64,000 bases of DNA from DATAAP01 sp041690495 (lineage in GTDB: Bacteria > Pseudomonadota > Alphaproteobacteria > CACIAM-22H2), in the NCBI GenBank assembly GCA_041690495.1, contig JAWLHE010000010.1, forward strand, positions 153,590 to 217,589, written 5' to 3'. This document shows positions 18,561-26,910 of this stretch, in pieces; position 1 is the first letter of the stretch, and each line of letters starts with the position of its first letter. Under the pieces are notes generated by a model. That model did not search any database, had not been told where the DNA came from, and was given only the letters and a program-made list of their open reading frames with translations. The translations under genes and the position numbers were made by a program.

Positions 18561-19625
18561 ATGGCCGAAGTCAGCATCAGGCATGTGAAGAAAGCCTACG
18601 GCGAGATAGAGGTGATCCACGGAGTGGATTGCGAGATCGCCGATGGCGAGTTCATCGTCATTCTCGGACCCTCGGGCTGCGGCAAGTCGACCCTGCTGCG
18701 CATGATCGCCGGGCTCGAGGTCATCACCGGCGGCGAGATCGCCATCGGCGGGCGCGTGGTCAACAACCTGGAGCCCAAGGATCGCGACATCGCGATGGTG
18801 TTCCAGAACTACGCGCTCTATCCGCACATGTCGGTCTACGACAACATGGCCTACGGGCTCCGCATCCGCGGCATGTCGAAAAGCGAGATCGAGGCGCGCG
18901 TGCAGAAGGCGGCCAAGATCCTCGAGCTCGGCCAGTACCTGCAGCGCAAGCCGCGCCAGCTTTCCGGCGGGCAGCGCCAGCGCGTCGCCATGGGCCGCGC
19001 CATCGTGCGCGAGCCGGCGGTGTTCCTGTTCGACGAGCCGCTGTCGAACCTCGACGCCAAGCTGCGCGTGCAGATGCGCATCGAGATCCGCCGTCTGCAT
19101 CAGAACATCCGCACCACCAGCGTCTACGTCACCCACGACCAGGTCGAGGCGATGACCCTGGGCGACCGGCTGATCGTCATGAACAACGGCCGCGCCGAGC
19201 AGATCGGCAGCCCGATCGACGTCTACGAGAAGCCCGCCACCACCTTCGTCGCCGGGTTCATCGGCTCGCCCGCGATGAACATGCTGCCGGCGCGGCTGGG
19301 GGCCGACGGCGGCAGCGTCGAGCTCGACGGCGTCCGTCTTCCGGTGCAGGCGCCGGGCCACGGCGGCCGCGAGGTGATCCTCGGCATCCGGCCCGAACAT
19401 GTCGAACTGGCCGAAGGCCGCTCCGGCGCGTTCGCGCTCGCCGTCGATTTCGTCGAGGCGCTCGGCGCCGATACGCTGGTGCATGGCGTTCTCGGCAGCA
19501 CCGGGGCGGTGCTCACCGTGCGACTGCCCGGCATCACCCGCGTCGCCGCGGGCGACGGCCTCTCGCTGATCGCCCCGCCGGAGAGACTCCATCTCTTCGA
19601 CGCAAAAACCGGCGCGCGTCTGTAG
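18561..19625 (+). CDS. ugpC: sn-glycerol-3-phosphate ABC transporter ATPase UgpC
   Basis: 354 residues. The nucleotide-binding domain holds Walker A LGPSGCGKSTLL (near 35-46), Q-loop MVFQNYALYPHMSVYDNMAY, signature LSGGQRQRVAMGRA, Walker B VFLFDEPLSNLDAKLR and the switch His in VYVTHDQVEAMTLGDR. The C-terminal third is the MalK/UgpC-type OB-fold (TOBE) regulatory domain, with EVILGIRPEHVEL. It energises UgpAE. ATG 18561 follows GAAGGA at 18550-18555. The gene is last in the operon and converges on a LuxR-family gene, with an inverted repeat between them. Confidence 0.95.
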   Translation: MAEVSIRHVKKAYGEIEVIHGVDCEIADGEFIVILGPSGCGKSTLLRMIAGLEVITGGEIAIGGRVVNNLEPKDRDIAMVFQNYALYPHMSVYDNMAYGLRIRGMSKSEIEARVQKAAKILELGQYLQRKPRQLSGGQRQRVAMGRAIVREPAVFLFDEPLSNLDAKLRVQMRIEIRRLHQNIRTTSVYVTHDQVEAMTLGDRLIVMNNGRAEQIGSPIDVYEKPATTFVAGFIGSPAMNMLPARLGADGGSVELDGVRLPVQAPGHGGREVILGIRPEHVELAEGRSGAFALAVDFVEALGADTLVHGVLGSTGAVLTVRLPGITRVAAGDGLSLIAPPERLHLFDAKTGARL

Positions 19626-19650
19626 GTTCTTTTCAGTTCGATGGAGATCG

Positions 19651-19667
19651 GGCCGCCGTCGGCGGCC
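19651..19667. terminator. Hairpin between convergent ugpC and LuxR-family gene
   Basis: GGCCGCC at 19651-19657 and GGCGGCC at 19661-19667 form a 7-bp stem with a 3-nt loop, in the 59-bp gap between two converging genes. Neither strand has a convincing T-run after it, so termination in both directions is only plausible. Confidence 0.4.
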
Positions 19668-19684
19668 GGTCCGCGGCGCGGCGA

Positions 19685-20770
19685 TCAACCGTCCAGCAGA
19701 TTGGGGCTGATGCGGAGGAGCAGGCCGACGAGTTCGGCCTGACGGTTCGTCCCCGTCTTCGCGAACACTTCGGCGAGATGTGCGCGTGCCGTGGCGCGCG
19801 CGACGCCAAGCCGGCCCGCGGCCGCATCGAGCCCGTCGCCGCGCGCGATTTCGCGCGCCAGCGCTGCCTGGGCAGGCGTGAGGCCGAACATCGCCTGCAG
19901 GCGCTGGGAAGGCGGCGCCGGGTTGCCGTCGGCGTTCGCAATGAACACGAGTGCCGCCGGCCGCTCGCCGATAAGCCACGACGCCTCGCTGCGCATCGGA
20001 ACGACCACGATACCGAGGGGCGCGCGGCCCGGGCGTGGCAGCGAAAGCGATCCGCCTTGGCCCGCTATCAGCGCGCGCAGGGCGGCGGTCTGCGCCGACA
20101 ACGGTGCGGCCAATGCGCCGCGCTCGGTACGCAGCCCGTCATTCGCGGTCAGGAGCGCCTCGGCGGCGGGGTTCGCAAACAGGACGCGCGCGTCGCGATC
20201 GACCAGCACCACGCCGTCGCGCAGACGGTCGAGCGCCTCGCTGCGTTGCCATGATGCGGCGAGGCGGCGCTGGACCCGGAAGGCGCGCTTCAGATGCGGC
20301 GCGAGATGCTCCAGGACCTCGAATTCCTCCGGTCCGAAGGCGTTGCTCACGTCCGCCCGTCCCACGGCAATCGCGGCGGTGCAGTCGGGCGACCGATCGA
20401 TCAGCAGGGCTGCGGATTCGACGACGCGGTTGGGAATGGACCAGTCGTTGTGGATCTCGGTCCGCGCCCATTCGGAAGGCGACATGATCATGCGGCCGGC
20501 CAGCACGCGTCCGGGCGTGCCGCCGATGACGGCCGGAAGGAACGGGTCGATTCGCCAGTAGTAGTCGAAATAGCTCCGGGCGGCGCCTGCATCGAATCCG
20601 ATCGGCAGGATTTCGGCCCGGCCGTTGGCGTGGCTGAAACTGATGAGGCCGGCTGTGTCTGCGCCGGTCGCCGTGGTCACGTTTTCGATCACCGCCGGCC
20701 ACAATGCGGCGTCGAGTGCCGCGTCATAGATCGATGCGACCAGGCCGGAAAGGCCGTTCTCGTCCAGCAT
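19685..20770 (-). CDS. LuxR-family transcriptional regulator
   Basis: 361 residues. The last 65 residues are a LuxR-type helix-turn-helix: LTPAQAALAREIARGDGLDA, then AGRLGVARATARAHLAEVFA and KTGTNRQAELVGLLL. The N-terminal 180 residues are an unassigned sensory domain (LVASIYDAALDAALWPAVIE), followed by a PAS-like segment around DGVVLVDRDARVLFANPAAE. This architecture is common among uncharacterised LuxR regulators of proteobacteria. It lies convergent to ugpC and upstream of a LysE exporter in the same direction; either could be a target, but nothing proves it. Signal unknown. Confidence 0.82.
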   Translation of the reverse strand: MLDENGLSGLVASIYDAALDAALWPAVIENVTTATGADTAGLISFSHANGRAEILPIGFDAGAARSYFDYYWRIDPFLPAVIGGTPGRVLAGRMIMSPSEWARTEIHNDWSIPNRVVESAALLIDRSPDCTAAIAVGRADVSNAFGPEEFEVLEHLAPHLKRAFRVQRRLAASWQRSEALDRLRDGVVLVDRDARVLFANPAAEALLTANDGLRTERGALAAPLSAQTAALRALIAGQGGSLSLPRPGRAPLGIVVVPMRSEASWLIGERPAALVFIANADGNPAPPSQRLQAMFGLTPAQAALAREIARGDGLDAAAGRLGVARATARAHLAEVFAKTGTNRQAELVGLLLRISPNLLDG

Positions 20771-20837
20771 GCGCGCCTCGGTTCTCGCCCCGGACTACAG
20801 ACTGCCCCGGCTGCAATCTGGAGTCGAGGCTTGCTCG

Positions 20838-21470
20838 TCAGCGCCGCGCCTCGGTGGCCATCCTGACGGCGAGCCCGGCCAGCACCGTTCCCATCAGCCA
20901 GCGCTGCGCCACCAGCCATGCCGGGCGCGACACGAGGAAGACGGCGATCGATCCGGCCGTTATCGCGATCAGCGCGTTGACGGTGACGCTGACCGCGATC
21001 TGGGTGAAGCCCAGCGCCAGCGATTGGCCGAGCACGCTGCCCGCTGCGGGATCGATGAACTGCGGCAGCAGCGACAGATACAGCATCGCGATCTTCGGGT
21101 TCAGCAGGTTGGTCAGGAAGCCCATCGCAAACAGCTTGTGCGGCGCGTCCTTCGGCAGCGCGCGCACCTGGAACGGCGACCGTCCGCCCGGCCTCACCGC
21201 CTGCCAGGCGAGATAGAGAAGATAGGCAGCACCCGCGAAGCGCAGCGCGTCGTAGGCATACGGCACGGCGAAGACCAGCGCGGTGATGCCGAGGGCCGCG
21301 CACAGCATGTAGAAGACGAAGCCGAGCGCCACGCCGCCCAGCGAGATCAGCCCGGCCAGCCGCCCCTGGCAGATCGATCGTGAGATCAGATAGATCATGT
21401 TCGGCCCCGGCGTCAGCACCATGCCGAGGGCGACGAGGGCAAAGGCGATCAGGTTGGTCGTGCTGGGCAT
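20838..21470 (-). CDS. LysE/RhtB-family amino-acid exporter
   Basis: 210 residues with five or six transmembrane helices. GMVLTPGPNMIYLISRSICQ near the N-terminus is the signature loop of LysE/RhtB proteins, followed by GGVALGFVFYMLCAALG and the conserved GFLTNLLNPKIAMLYLSLLP. Members export amino acids or their derivatives using the proton gradient; the specific substrate here cannot be told. It starts 9 nt after the end of the GNAT gene on the same strand, so the two are probably co-transcribed. Confidence 0.9.
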   Translation of the reverse strand: MPSTTNLIAFALVALGMVLTPGPNMIYLISRSICQGRLAGLISLGGVALGFVFYMLCAALGITALVFAVPYAYDALRFAGAAYLLYLAWQAVRPGGRSPFQVRALPKDAPHKLFAMGFLTNLLNPKIAMLYLSLLPQFIDPAAGSVLGQSLALGFTQIAVSVTVNALIAITAGSIAVFLVSRPAWLVAQRWLMGTVLAGLAVRMATEARR

Positions 21471-21479
21471 TGCAGTTGC

Positions 21480-22100
21480 TTACCAATCGGCGGTCGATGG
21501 CACCATTGCGTTTCTTTCAGACGTATCAAGCGCGGCACTCGGGCTCCCTTTCACCAACGGCGAGAGGGGTGTCACGCCACTCAACTCGCCGCCGCGTCGG
21601 CGAAGCCACCTCCATGGCTGGACGGTGCCCGAGACCCCCCGGAACGCGTGCGGCGTGAGGGCGAGCGCCTGCAGCCGGGCCGGGTCCTCGCCCGGCATGA
21701 CGATGCCGAGCGGTGCCGCCGGCACGAATCCGAACCGGCTGTAATAGGCGGAGTCGCCGACCAGCAGGACACGCTCGTGCCGCGCCCAGGCCGCCATGTC
21801 CAGGGTGCGCCGCACCAGGATGCCGCCGATGCCCAGCGCCCGCTGACCCTTCGCCACTGCCAGGGGGCCGAGCAGCAGGCCCTGCCGCTTCACGCGACCG
21901 ACGGCCACCGGCCAGTAGCGGATCGTGCCGATCACCGTGTCGTTCTCATCCCGGGCGACCAGCTTCAGGTGGGGGAGAGGCTCGATTCCGGCCCGGTAGC
22001 GGTACGAAATCTTCGACTCCCGGAACGGGCCGAACGCCTCGTCGAGCAGAATTTCGATGGCCGGGCCGTCCTCGGCCCGCTCGGTGGTGATCGTGAACAT
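21480..22100 (-). CDS. GNAT-family N-acetyltransferase with unusual C-terminal tail
   Basis: 206 residues from ATG 22100. The acetyl-CoA-binding core is LLLGPLAVAKGQRALGIGG (Q/R-x-x-G-x-G/A type), followed by RVLLVGDSAYYSRFGFVPA, the usual motif-B region of the YhbS-like group. The conserved fold ends at GTVQPWRWLRR (near residue 169). A further 37 residues (starting RGGELSGVTPLSPLVKG) look like translated intergenic DNA, so the original stop may have been lost. The substrate is unknown; YhbS-like proteins acetylate small molecules or amino groups. A short arginine-rich reading frame lies 109 nt upstream on the same strand and may control translation. Confidence 0.82.
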   Translation of the reverse strand: MFTITTERAEDGPAIEILLDEAFGPFRESKISYRYRAGIEPLPHLKLVARDENDTVIGTIRYWPVAVGRVKRQGLLLGPLAVAKGQRALGIGGILVRRTLDMAAWARHERVLLVGDSAYYSRFGFVPAAPLGIVMPGEDPARLQALALTPHAFRGVSGTVQPWRWLRRRGGELSGVTPLSPLVKGSPSAALDTSERNAMVPSTADW

Positions 22101-22209
22101 GGAATCCTCAACACGTGCGAATGACAGGGCAGGGGTGGCGGGCCTGTCGCCCGACCCGTGCCGCCGCTTCTCGTTGTGTTGAGGAAGAGGGAGCGCTGGA
22201 GACGCGCGA

Positions 22210-22284
22210 TTACGCCCGGATGGCCGCCTCCCGGCGGCTGTCACGGCGTCGTCGTCGCTGAATTGCGGTCGCGCAATACATCAT
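22210..22284 (-). CDS. Candidate 24-residue arginine-rich leader peptide upstream of the GNAT gene
   Basis: ATG 22284 (or ATG 22281) begins a frame ending at TAA 22210, with GGAG four nt before the first ATG. The peptide is Met-Met-Tyr-Cys-Ala-Thr-Ala-Ile-Gln, then five consecutive arginine codons (CGA CGA CGA CGC CGT), then an Asp-Ser-Arg-Arg-Glu tail. Within its 3' half lies a hairpin of GCCGCC (22238-22233) and GGCGGC (22228-22223) with a 4-nt loop. Codons of one amino acid placed before a hairpin are typical of attenuators. It is far below gene-caller length limits, so coding status is an inference. Confidence 0.4.
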   Translation of the reverse strand: MMYCATAIQRRRRRDSRREAAIRA

Positions 22285-22477
22285 GGGTCTCCGGCGCGGG
22301 ACACTACCACGAGCCTGGCCGGCGTCAACAGGGATCATATTGAAGCCCGCCCGCCGATTCGGCATGGCAGTGGTTCGCCTCGCTCCAACGGGGGAGAGGC
22401 CTCGGGGATGTCCTGGACTTTGCCCATCCGCGTCTTATCACGCGCTGCTGGAAAAGAACTCCATCCTGCCCGTCCCA
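22285..22477. other. Non-coding gap between the leader peptide and the LysR-type gene
   Basis: Together with the stretch down to the GNAT start this makes a 377-bp gap between annotated proteins. Apart from the leader-peptide frame and a GC-rich partial dyad around 22376-22402 (containing AACGGGGGAGAGG), I see no recognisable element here. The GNAT promoter should lie in it. Confidence 0.4.
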
Positions 22478-23092
22478 CTACGCTGTAAGGCGTAATCGCG
22501 CTGTTCGACGCGACACTGTCGATGGCGGACCGAGAGCGAGCAGGCCGGAACGCAGGGTTTCGATCTCCGGACAATCGGCTGTGCCGAGCGGGGCGATCAG
22601 AAAACCGTTCTCCAGAGGGTCGCAGCGGTAGCCCGGATGGCGCCGCGGGCTGCTTTCGATCAGCACATCGATCTTGCCCTCGAGCAACTCGTGCAGGCCC
22701 GCCGGCTGACTAACGCGGGCAGCGACTTGCGGGTGAGCCCGGCGGACCTGCGCGAGCCGCCTCCGCAAATCGTCGATGTCGACGCGGCCATGTACCCCGA
22801 TATGCAACAGGTTCGTGATCCCCTCGGGCTTGAGTTCGGCGGTCGCCTCGGCGATGCGACCAAACGCTTGACGTATTGGCGTCAGATAGGCTTCCCCGGC
22901 GGGGGTCAGGATCACCTGCCGTGTCAACCGCTCGAATAGTTGCACGCCCAGCCGCTCCTCCAGCAGGCGAACTTGCTGGCTGACCGCGCCTGCAGTGACG
23001 TGCAGCTCGTGCGCGGCCTGCTTGAAGCTGAGGTGGCGAGCCGCCGCCTCGAAGGCGCGCAGGGCATTGAGGGGCGGCAGCAGGTAAGTCAT
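22478..23092 (-). pseudogene. LysR-family regulator, shortened in the effector domain
   Basis: 204 residues from ATG 23092, against about 300 for the family. The winged helix-turn-helix is intact and GcvA-like: LNALRAFEAAARHLSFKQAA, ELHVTAGAVSQQVRLLEERL and LTPAGEAYLTPIRQAFGRI. The effector-binding domain begins normally but after DVLIESSPRRHPGYRCDPLE jumps to a segment (FLIAPLGTADCPEIETLRS) that resembles the extreme C-terminus of GcvA-type proteins. About 100 residues in the middle appear to be missing in frame. It may still bind DNA, but inducer sensing is doubtful. It diverges from the MFS gene at 23227, the usual target position for a LysR regulator. Confidence 0.55.
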
Positions 23093-23226
23093 GGCTGGCT
23101 CCCGGGGAGTGCGGCCGCAAGCATGCATGAGGCCCGCTCGCGCGACAAAGGAGAAATCCTGCTTTGTCGCAGGCGAAGCCAGTCCGTACGGATGGGCAGC
23201 TTTCGCACCTGCCAGAGGACTCAGCA

Positions 23227-24492
23227 GTGCCGACCGAAATGCCCTCCATCGAGACTTCGTACTCGTGGGTCCGCCTCCTCGCGTCGATCACTCTCAGTAC
23301 ATTGGGCTGCGTTGGCCTGTGGTCTTTGGCCGTAGCGTTGCCGGCAGTGCAGGCGGATTTCGGCGTGCAGCGGGCCGGGGCTTCCCTGCCCTATACGCTC
23401 ACGATGATCGGCTTCATGATCGGCGGCGTCACGGTTGGCCGATTTGCGGACCGCTTCGGCATCGTGCCGCCGTTTGCCGGCGGCACGATCCTCATGTGCC
23501 TCGGCTACATCCTGACTGCTTCCGCCCCGACCCTGCCCGCATTCGCAGTAGTCTCCGGTCTGACCATCGGTCTTGGCAGCGCGGCGAGCTTCGCGCCGTT
23601 GGTGGCCGACGCGTCGCTTTGGTTCGACAGGCACCGCGGCCTCGCCATCTCCCTGGCCACTATCGGCAGCTCGCTTTCCGGTGTGGTCTGGCCGCCGATC
23701 ATCCAGCACTTCATCGCTGAGGTCGGCTGGCGCCAGACCCACGTCGGCATCGGCATCTTCTGCCTGGCCACGATGCTGCCGCTGGCTCTTGTCCTGCGGC
23801 GACGGCCTGTATTCGACAAGCCTGCCATTGAAGCTGCAAGCATCGGCAATGCCAACCAGGCCATCGACTTGCCGCCCAATGTCACACATGCACTGCTGAC
23901 CTTCGCCGGTCTGTGCTGCTGCGTCGCCATGTCGATGCCGCAGGTGCACTTGGTCGCCTACTGCGCCGATCTAGGCTACGGTCCAGCCCGAGGCGCCGAG
24001 ATGCTGGCGGTGATGCTCGGCTCTGGCGTAGCGAGCCGTCTGACCTTCGGCTGGGTGTTCAGTCGCATCGGCGGCTTGCGGACCCTGCTGCTGGGCTCCG
24101 TCATGCAGGCCATGGCTCTCGCGCTTTATCTGCCTTTCGACGGGCTCGTTTCGCTTTACGTCGTTTCGGCCGCCTTCGGCCTGGCGCAGGGTGGCCTTGT
24201 GCCGAGTTACGCGGTGATCATCCGTGAGCTGTTCCCTGCCCAGGAGGCCGGTCTTCGCGTCAGCCTCGCCATCTCGACCACGCTCGCTGGCATGGCGTTG
24301 GGCGGCTGGCTGGCCGGCGCCATCTACGACTGGACTGGCTCGTACGCCGCAGCGCTCGTCAATGGTATTGCCTGGAATCTAGCGAACATCGCGATCGCCT
24401 TCTGGCTGTTGCGGCAGATGCGCGGGCGCGCTGCAGGCCTCGGTGCCGCGTGGCCGCCGTCGATCGGCCGAACGCGCGCGTCCACCGGCTGA
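23227..24492 (+). CDS. MFS transporter, probable organic solute/anion carrier
   Basis: About 421 residues with twelve transmembrane helices. The GTG at 23227 has AGAGG at 23214-23218; ATG 23239 and TTG 23164 are alternatives. The loop after helix 2 is GGVTVGRFADRFGIVPP, the MFS signature, and LGSGVASRLTFGWVFSRIGG is its counterpart after helix 8. AASFAPLVADASLWFDRHRG resembles monocarboxylate/oxalate-formate type MFS carriers, with the RG-L-A motif. It is divergent from a LysR-type regulator, 134 bp away. Its base composition seems slightly less GC-rich than its neighbours, which could reflect transfer. Substrate unknown. Confidence 0.85.
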   Translation: MPTEMPSIETSYSWVRLLASITLSTLGCVGLWSLAVALPAVQADFGVQRAGASLPYTLTMIGFMIGGVTVGRFADRFGIVPPFAGGTILMCLGYILTASAPTLPAFAVVSGLTIGLGSAASFAPLVADASLWFDRHRGLAISLATIGSSLSGVVWPPIIQHFIAEVGWRQTHVGIGIFCLATMLPLALVLRRRPVFDKPAIEAASIGNANQAIDLPPNVTHALLTFAGLCCCVAMSMPQVHLVAYCADLGYGPARGAEMLAVMLGSGVASRLTFGWVFSRIGGLRTLLLGSVMQAMALALYLPFDGLVSLYVVSAAFGLAQGGLVPSYAVIIRELFPAQEAGLRVSLAISTTLAGMALGGWLAGAIYDWTGSYAAALVNGIAWNLANIAIAFWLLRQMRGRAAGLGAAWPPSIGRTRASTG

Positions 24493-24588
24493 TGCAGTGC
24501 TGGCCGCCAGCGCTTCACGTTCCGTGTCATGCGACGGATCGTGCCCCGCGCGTTTTCGATGGCTATCGCCCGATCAGCCGAATTTGGC

Positions 24589-25458
24589 TCAGAGGTCGAT
24601 CTCGGTCCAGATCGGCTGGTGGTCGGAGCCCTGGGCCTGCTCGTCGATCCGGGCGCTCCGGATCAATCCGGCCAGGCTGGCGCTGACGAAGCAATAGTCG
24701 ATGCGGTGGCCGGTGCTGACGCTGCCGCTGCGGCAGGTGACGCCCTCGCCCTCACCATGGCCGGCCGCGACCCAGGCGTCGACGAAGCCCTCGGGATTGT
24801 TCATCCGGCCATAAGGTCCGACCGGACCGACGAAGCGATCGTACAGGGGCGAGCTCGCGAACATGTTGAAATCGCCCATCAGGATCGCCTCGCGCGGCAT
24901 GACCGGAAGCGCCTCGCCGTTGGACCAGTCGTCGCGAAGACGGCCGCACCACGCACCGCCCTCGACCGGGGCGCGGCGGTGGATGTCGAGCAGGGCGTCG
25001 ATCTGCGGCGCCCGCGTCGCGTCGGCGAGATGCGTCAGGTGGAGCGAGTAGAACCGCACCGGGCCGCGCTTCGTGTCGATGACGCCCTCGAGCGCGCAGC
25101 GCTGCAGGCTGAGCTGCTCCAGCGTCGCGAATTTCGGCAGCATGAAATTGCGCGAGCTCAGGATCGGCGTGCGCGACAACAGCATGTTGCCGAACTGGCG
25201 GCGGCGGTGGACGGGCCTTCCATCGGTTCCCGTGGTGCTCGCATCGAGATCGAGGCCCGGCCCATAGACCCAGTGATAGTCCGGCAGCAGCCGGGTCAGC
25301 TCCGCCACCTGGTCGACCATCCCGGAGCGCGCGAAGAACCGCTCGACCTCCTGGAGGGCGATGACGTCGGCGCCGCGCACCGTCGCGGCGATGCGGTCCA
25401 GGTCGAAACGGTTGTCTTTGCCACGCCCGAACTGGATATTGTAGCTGACCAGCCGCAT
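24589..25458 (-). CDS. Endonuclease/exonuclease/phosphatase-family hydrolase
   Basis: 289 residues from ATG 25458 (MRLVSYNIQFGRG). The conserved EEP motifs are in order: RLVSYNIQFG, VIALQEVE with the metal-binding Glu, YSLHLTHL, ILMGDFNMFASSP (Asp/Asn), and the catalytic RIDYCFVS and GSDHQPIWTEIDL with the final His. The fold covers DNA repair nucleases, sphingomyelinase-like lipases and inositol phosphatases; the substrate cannot be decided from sequence. No signal peptide, hence cytoplasmic. It stands alone, divergent from the EamA transporter and convergent with the MFS gene. Confidence 0.87.
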   Translation of the reverse strand: MRLVSYNIQFGRGKDNRFDLDRIAATVRGADVIALQEVERFFARSGMVDQVAELTRLLPDYHWVYGPGLDLDASTTGTDGRPVHRRRQFGNMLLSRTPILSSRNFMLPKFATLEQLSLQRCALEGVIDTKRGPVRFYSLHLTHLADATRAPQIDALLDIHRRAPVEGGAWCGRLRDDWSNGEALPVMPREAILMGDFNMFASSPLYDRFVGPVGPYGRMNNPEGFVDAWVAAGHGEGEGVTCRSGSVSTGHRIDYCFVSASLAGLIRSARIDEQAQGSDHQPIWTEIDL

Positions 25459-25537
25459 CGCCCCTCCATGCACGCAGGATCGCGCTCACTATCACGGCGG
25501 GTGCATCCTGCCTACCCTCGGTTGCCGCAAGCCCGGA

Positions 25538-26455
25538 ATGTCGAATCCGCCGTCCCATCCAGCGCCGCACGGAGTTTCGCTGCTGCTCCTCCTCGTGCTC
25601 GGCACCAACTGGGGGCTAGGATTCTCGCTCTCCAAGTTCGGCGTGACCGGCGGTCTGCATCCGCTCGGCTATGCATTCTGGCAATGCGCCGGCGGCGGGC
25701 TGGTGCTGCTTGCGATCAGCTATTTCCGGGGCCATCTCCCGCCGCTCGGCTGGCGGCATCTGCGCTATTACCTGATCTGCGGCATTGCCAACATCGCCTT
25801 GCCGAATTTCATCGCCCTGGTCGCCGTGCGGCGCGTGCCGGTCGGCATTGTCGTGCTGCTGGTCTCATTGGCGCCGCTGATCACCTACGGCGTGGCGCAG
25901 CTCGCGGGTCTGGAGCGGTTCAGCCTGCGCCGCGCCGCCGGCATCGTCGTCGGCCTGATCGGCGCGGCCATGATCCTGGTTCCGCGCGCAAGCCTGCCGT
26001 CGGGCGAGGCGTTCGGCTGGGTGCTGTTCGCGATGGGAACGCCGCTCTGCTATGGCGTCAGCAACGTCTATCTCGCCGTGGCGCGCCCGCCCGGTGTGCC
26101 GTCGCTGGCGCTTGGCGGCGCCATGCAGTTCGGCGCCGCATCGGCCCTTCTTCCCGTGGGGCTTGCCGTCGGCGCGATGCATGTCCCGCTTCCGCCGCTC
26201 ACCACGGCGGAGACCGCCAATCTCCTGCATATCCTCGTTTCCGGCCTCGGCTCGCTGATCTTCTTCGAGCTGATGCGCATGCGCGGACCGGTCATCGCCA
26301 GCCAGGTCGGCTACATCGTCTGCCTGTCCGGCGTGTTCTGGGGCAAGCTGTTCTTCGGCGAGCAGCACAGCCTGTGGGTCTGGGCGGCGATGGTGGTCAT
26401 CTTCACCGGCCTCGCCCTCGTTACCTGGCCGGCCAGGCGAGCGGTTCCGGCCTGA
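25538..26455 (+). CDS. EamA/DMT-superfamily transporter
   Basis: 305 residues with ten helices in two repeats of five. LVLGTNWGLGFSLSKFG at the N-terminus and AIRRVPVGIVVLLVSLAPL-like sequence (here AVRRVPVGIVVLLVSLAPLI) before helix 4 are standard EamA features; the second repeat has GVSNVYLAVARP and VGYIVCLSGVFWGKLFFGE. Such proteins export metabolites such as amino acids or nucleosides. The gene is monocistronic, 80 bp from the divergent hydrolase gene. Specific role unknown. Confidence 0.88.
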   Translation: MSNPPSHPAPHGVSLLLLLVLGTNWGLGFSLSKFGVTGGLHPLGYAFWQCAGGGLVLLAISYFRGHLPPLGWRHLRYYLICGIANIALPNFIALVAVRRVPVGIVVLLVSLAPLITYGVAQLAGLERFSLRRAAGIVVGLIGAAMILVPRASLPSGEAFGWVLFAMGTPLCYGVSNVYLAVARPPGVPSLALGGAMQFGAASALLPVGLAVGAMHVPLPPLTTAETANLLHILVSGLGSLIFFELMRMRGPVIASQVGYIVCLSGVFWGKLFFGEQHSLWVWAAMVVIFTGLALVTWPARRAVPA

Positions 26456-26522
26456 AGAAAGCGGGTTGACCGGCGCTCCGGTTTGGCCTGGGATCGGGGC
26501 GGACCACTGCGTCCTGCCCGAA

Positions 26523-26723
26523 TCAGCGATTTATCAGCCAGAGGACCACCGACAGGACGACGCTGACCAGGATGCTGGTGGCGATCGGGATGTAGATCCG
26601 CGCGTTGCCGTGCTCGATGACGATGTCGCCCGGCAGGCGGCCGAGGCCGAGCTTGGCCAGAAATGGCCACAACAGTCCGGCGAGAACGAGGACGATTCCG
26701 AAGACGATCAGCGTGCGGGACAT
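26523..26723 (-). CDS. DUF2905 small membrane protein
   Basis: 66 residues from ATG 26723. Two transmembrane helices flank the family signature LGRLPGDIVIEHGNARIYIP, as is usual for the DUF2905 family of inner-membrane proteins of unknown role. It lies 187 bp downstream of the PHB depolymerase gene on the same strand, beyond a cluster of GTGAAAC repeats. Confidence 0.85.
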   Translation of the reverse strand: MSRTLIVFGIVLVLAGLLWPFLAKLGLGRLPGDIVIEHGNARIYIPIATSILVSVVLSVVLWLINR

Positions 26724-26799
26724 GGGCCCTTCCCGCCGCAATACGTGTTGCCGCGGCGCGGGGATGCAAGGCGGGCAGAACGGCGCAATCGGCTGAACG

Positions 26800-26906
26800 G
26801 TGAAACGGGCGGACAGGTCAGAACGCGTGAAACAGGTGAAACACGTGTACGGAGCTACACAGGATCAGTGGGTTAGCTGCTTCACGGGCGTCCCGTCCCG
26901 TTTCAC
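26800..26906. repeat. GTGAAAC heptamer cluster between the PHB depolymerase and DUF2905 genes
   Basis: GTGAAAC occurs at 26800-26806, 26827-26833 and 26836-26842, and its reverse complement GTTTCAC at 26900-26906. The outer copies extend to a 10-bp inverted match (GTGAAACGGG at 26800-26809 and CCCGTTTCAC at 26897-26906). The element fills most of the 187-bp gap. It could be a regulator-binding array or a folded 3' region of the depolymerase mRNA. Confidence 0.5.
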
Positions 26907-26910
26907 TCGA

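Noticed and set aside
18447..19979. A 510-codon minus-strand frame across ugpC and its neighbours
   Set aside because: Opposite strand of a textbook UgpC; composition typical of antisense frames in GC-rich DNA.
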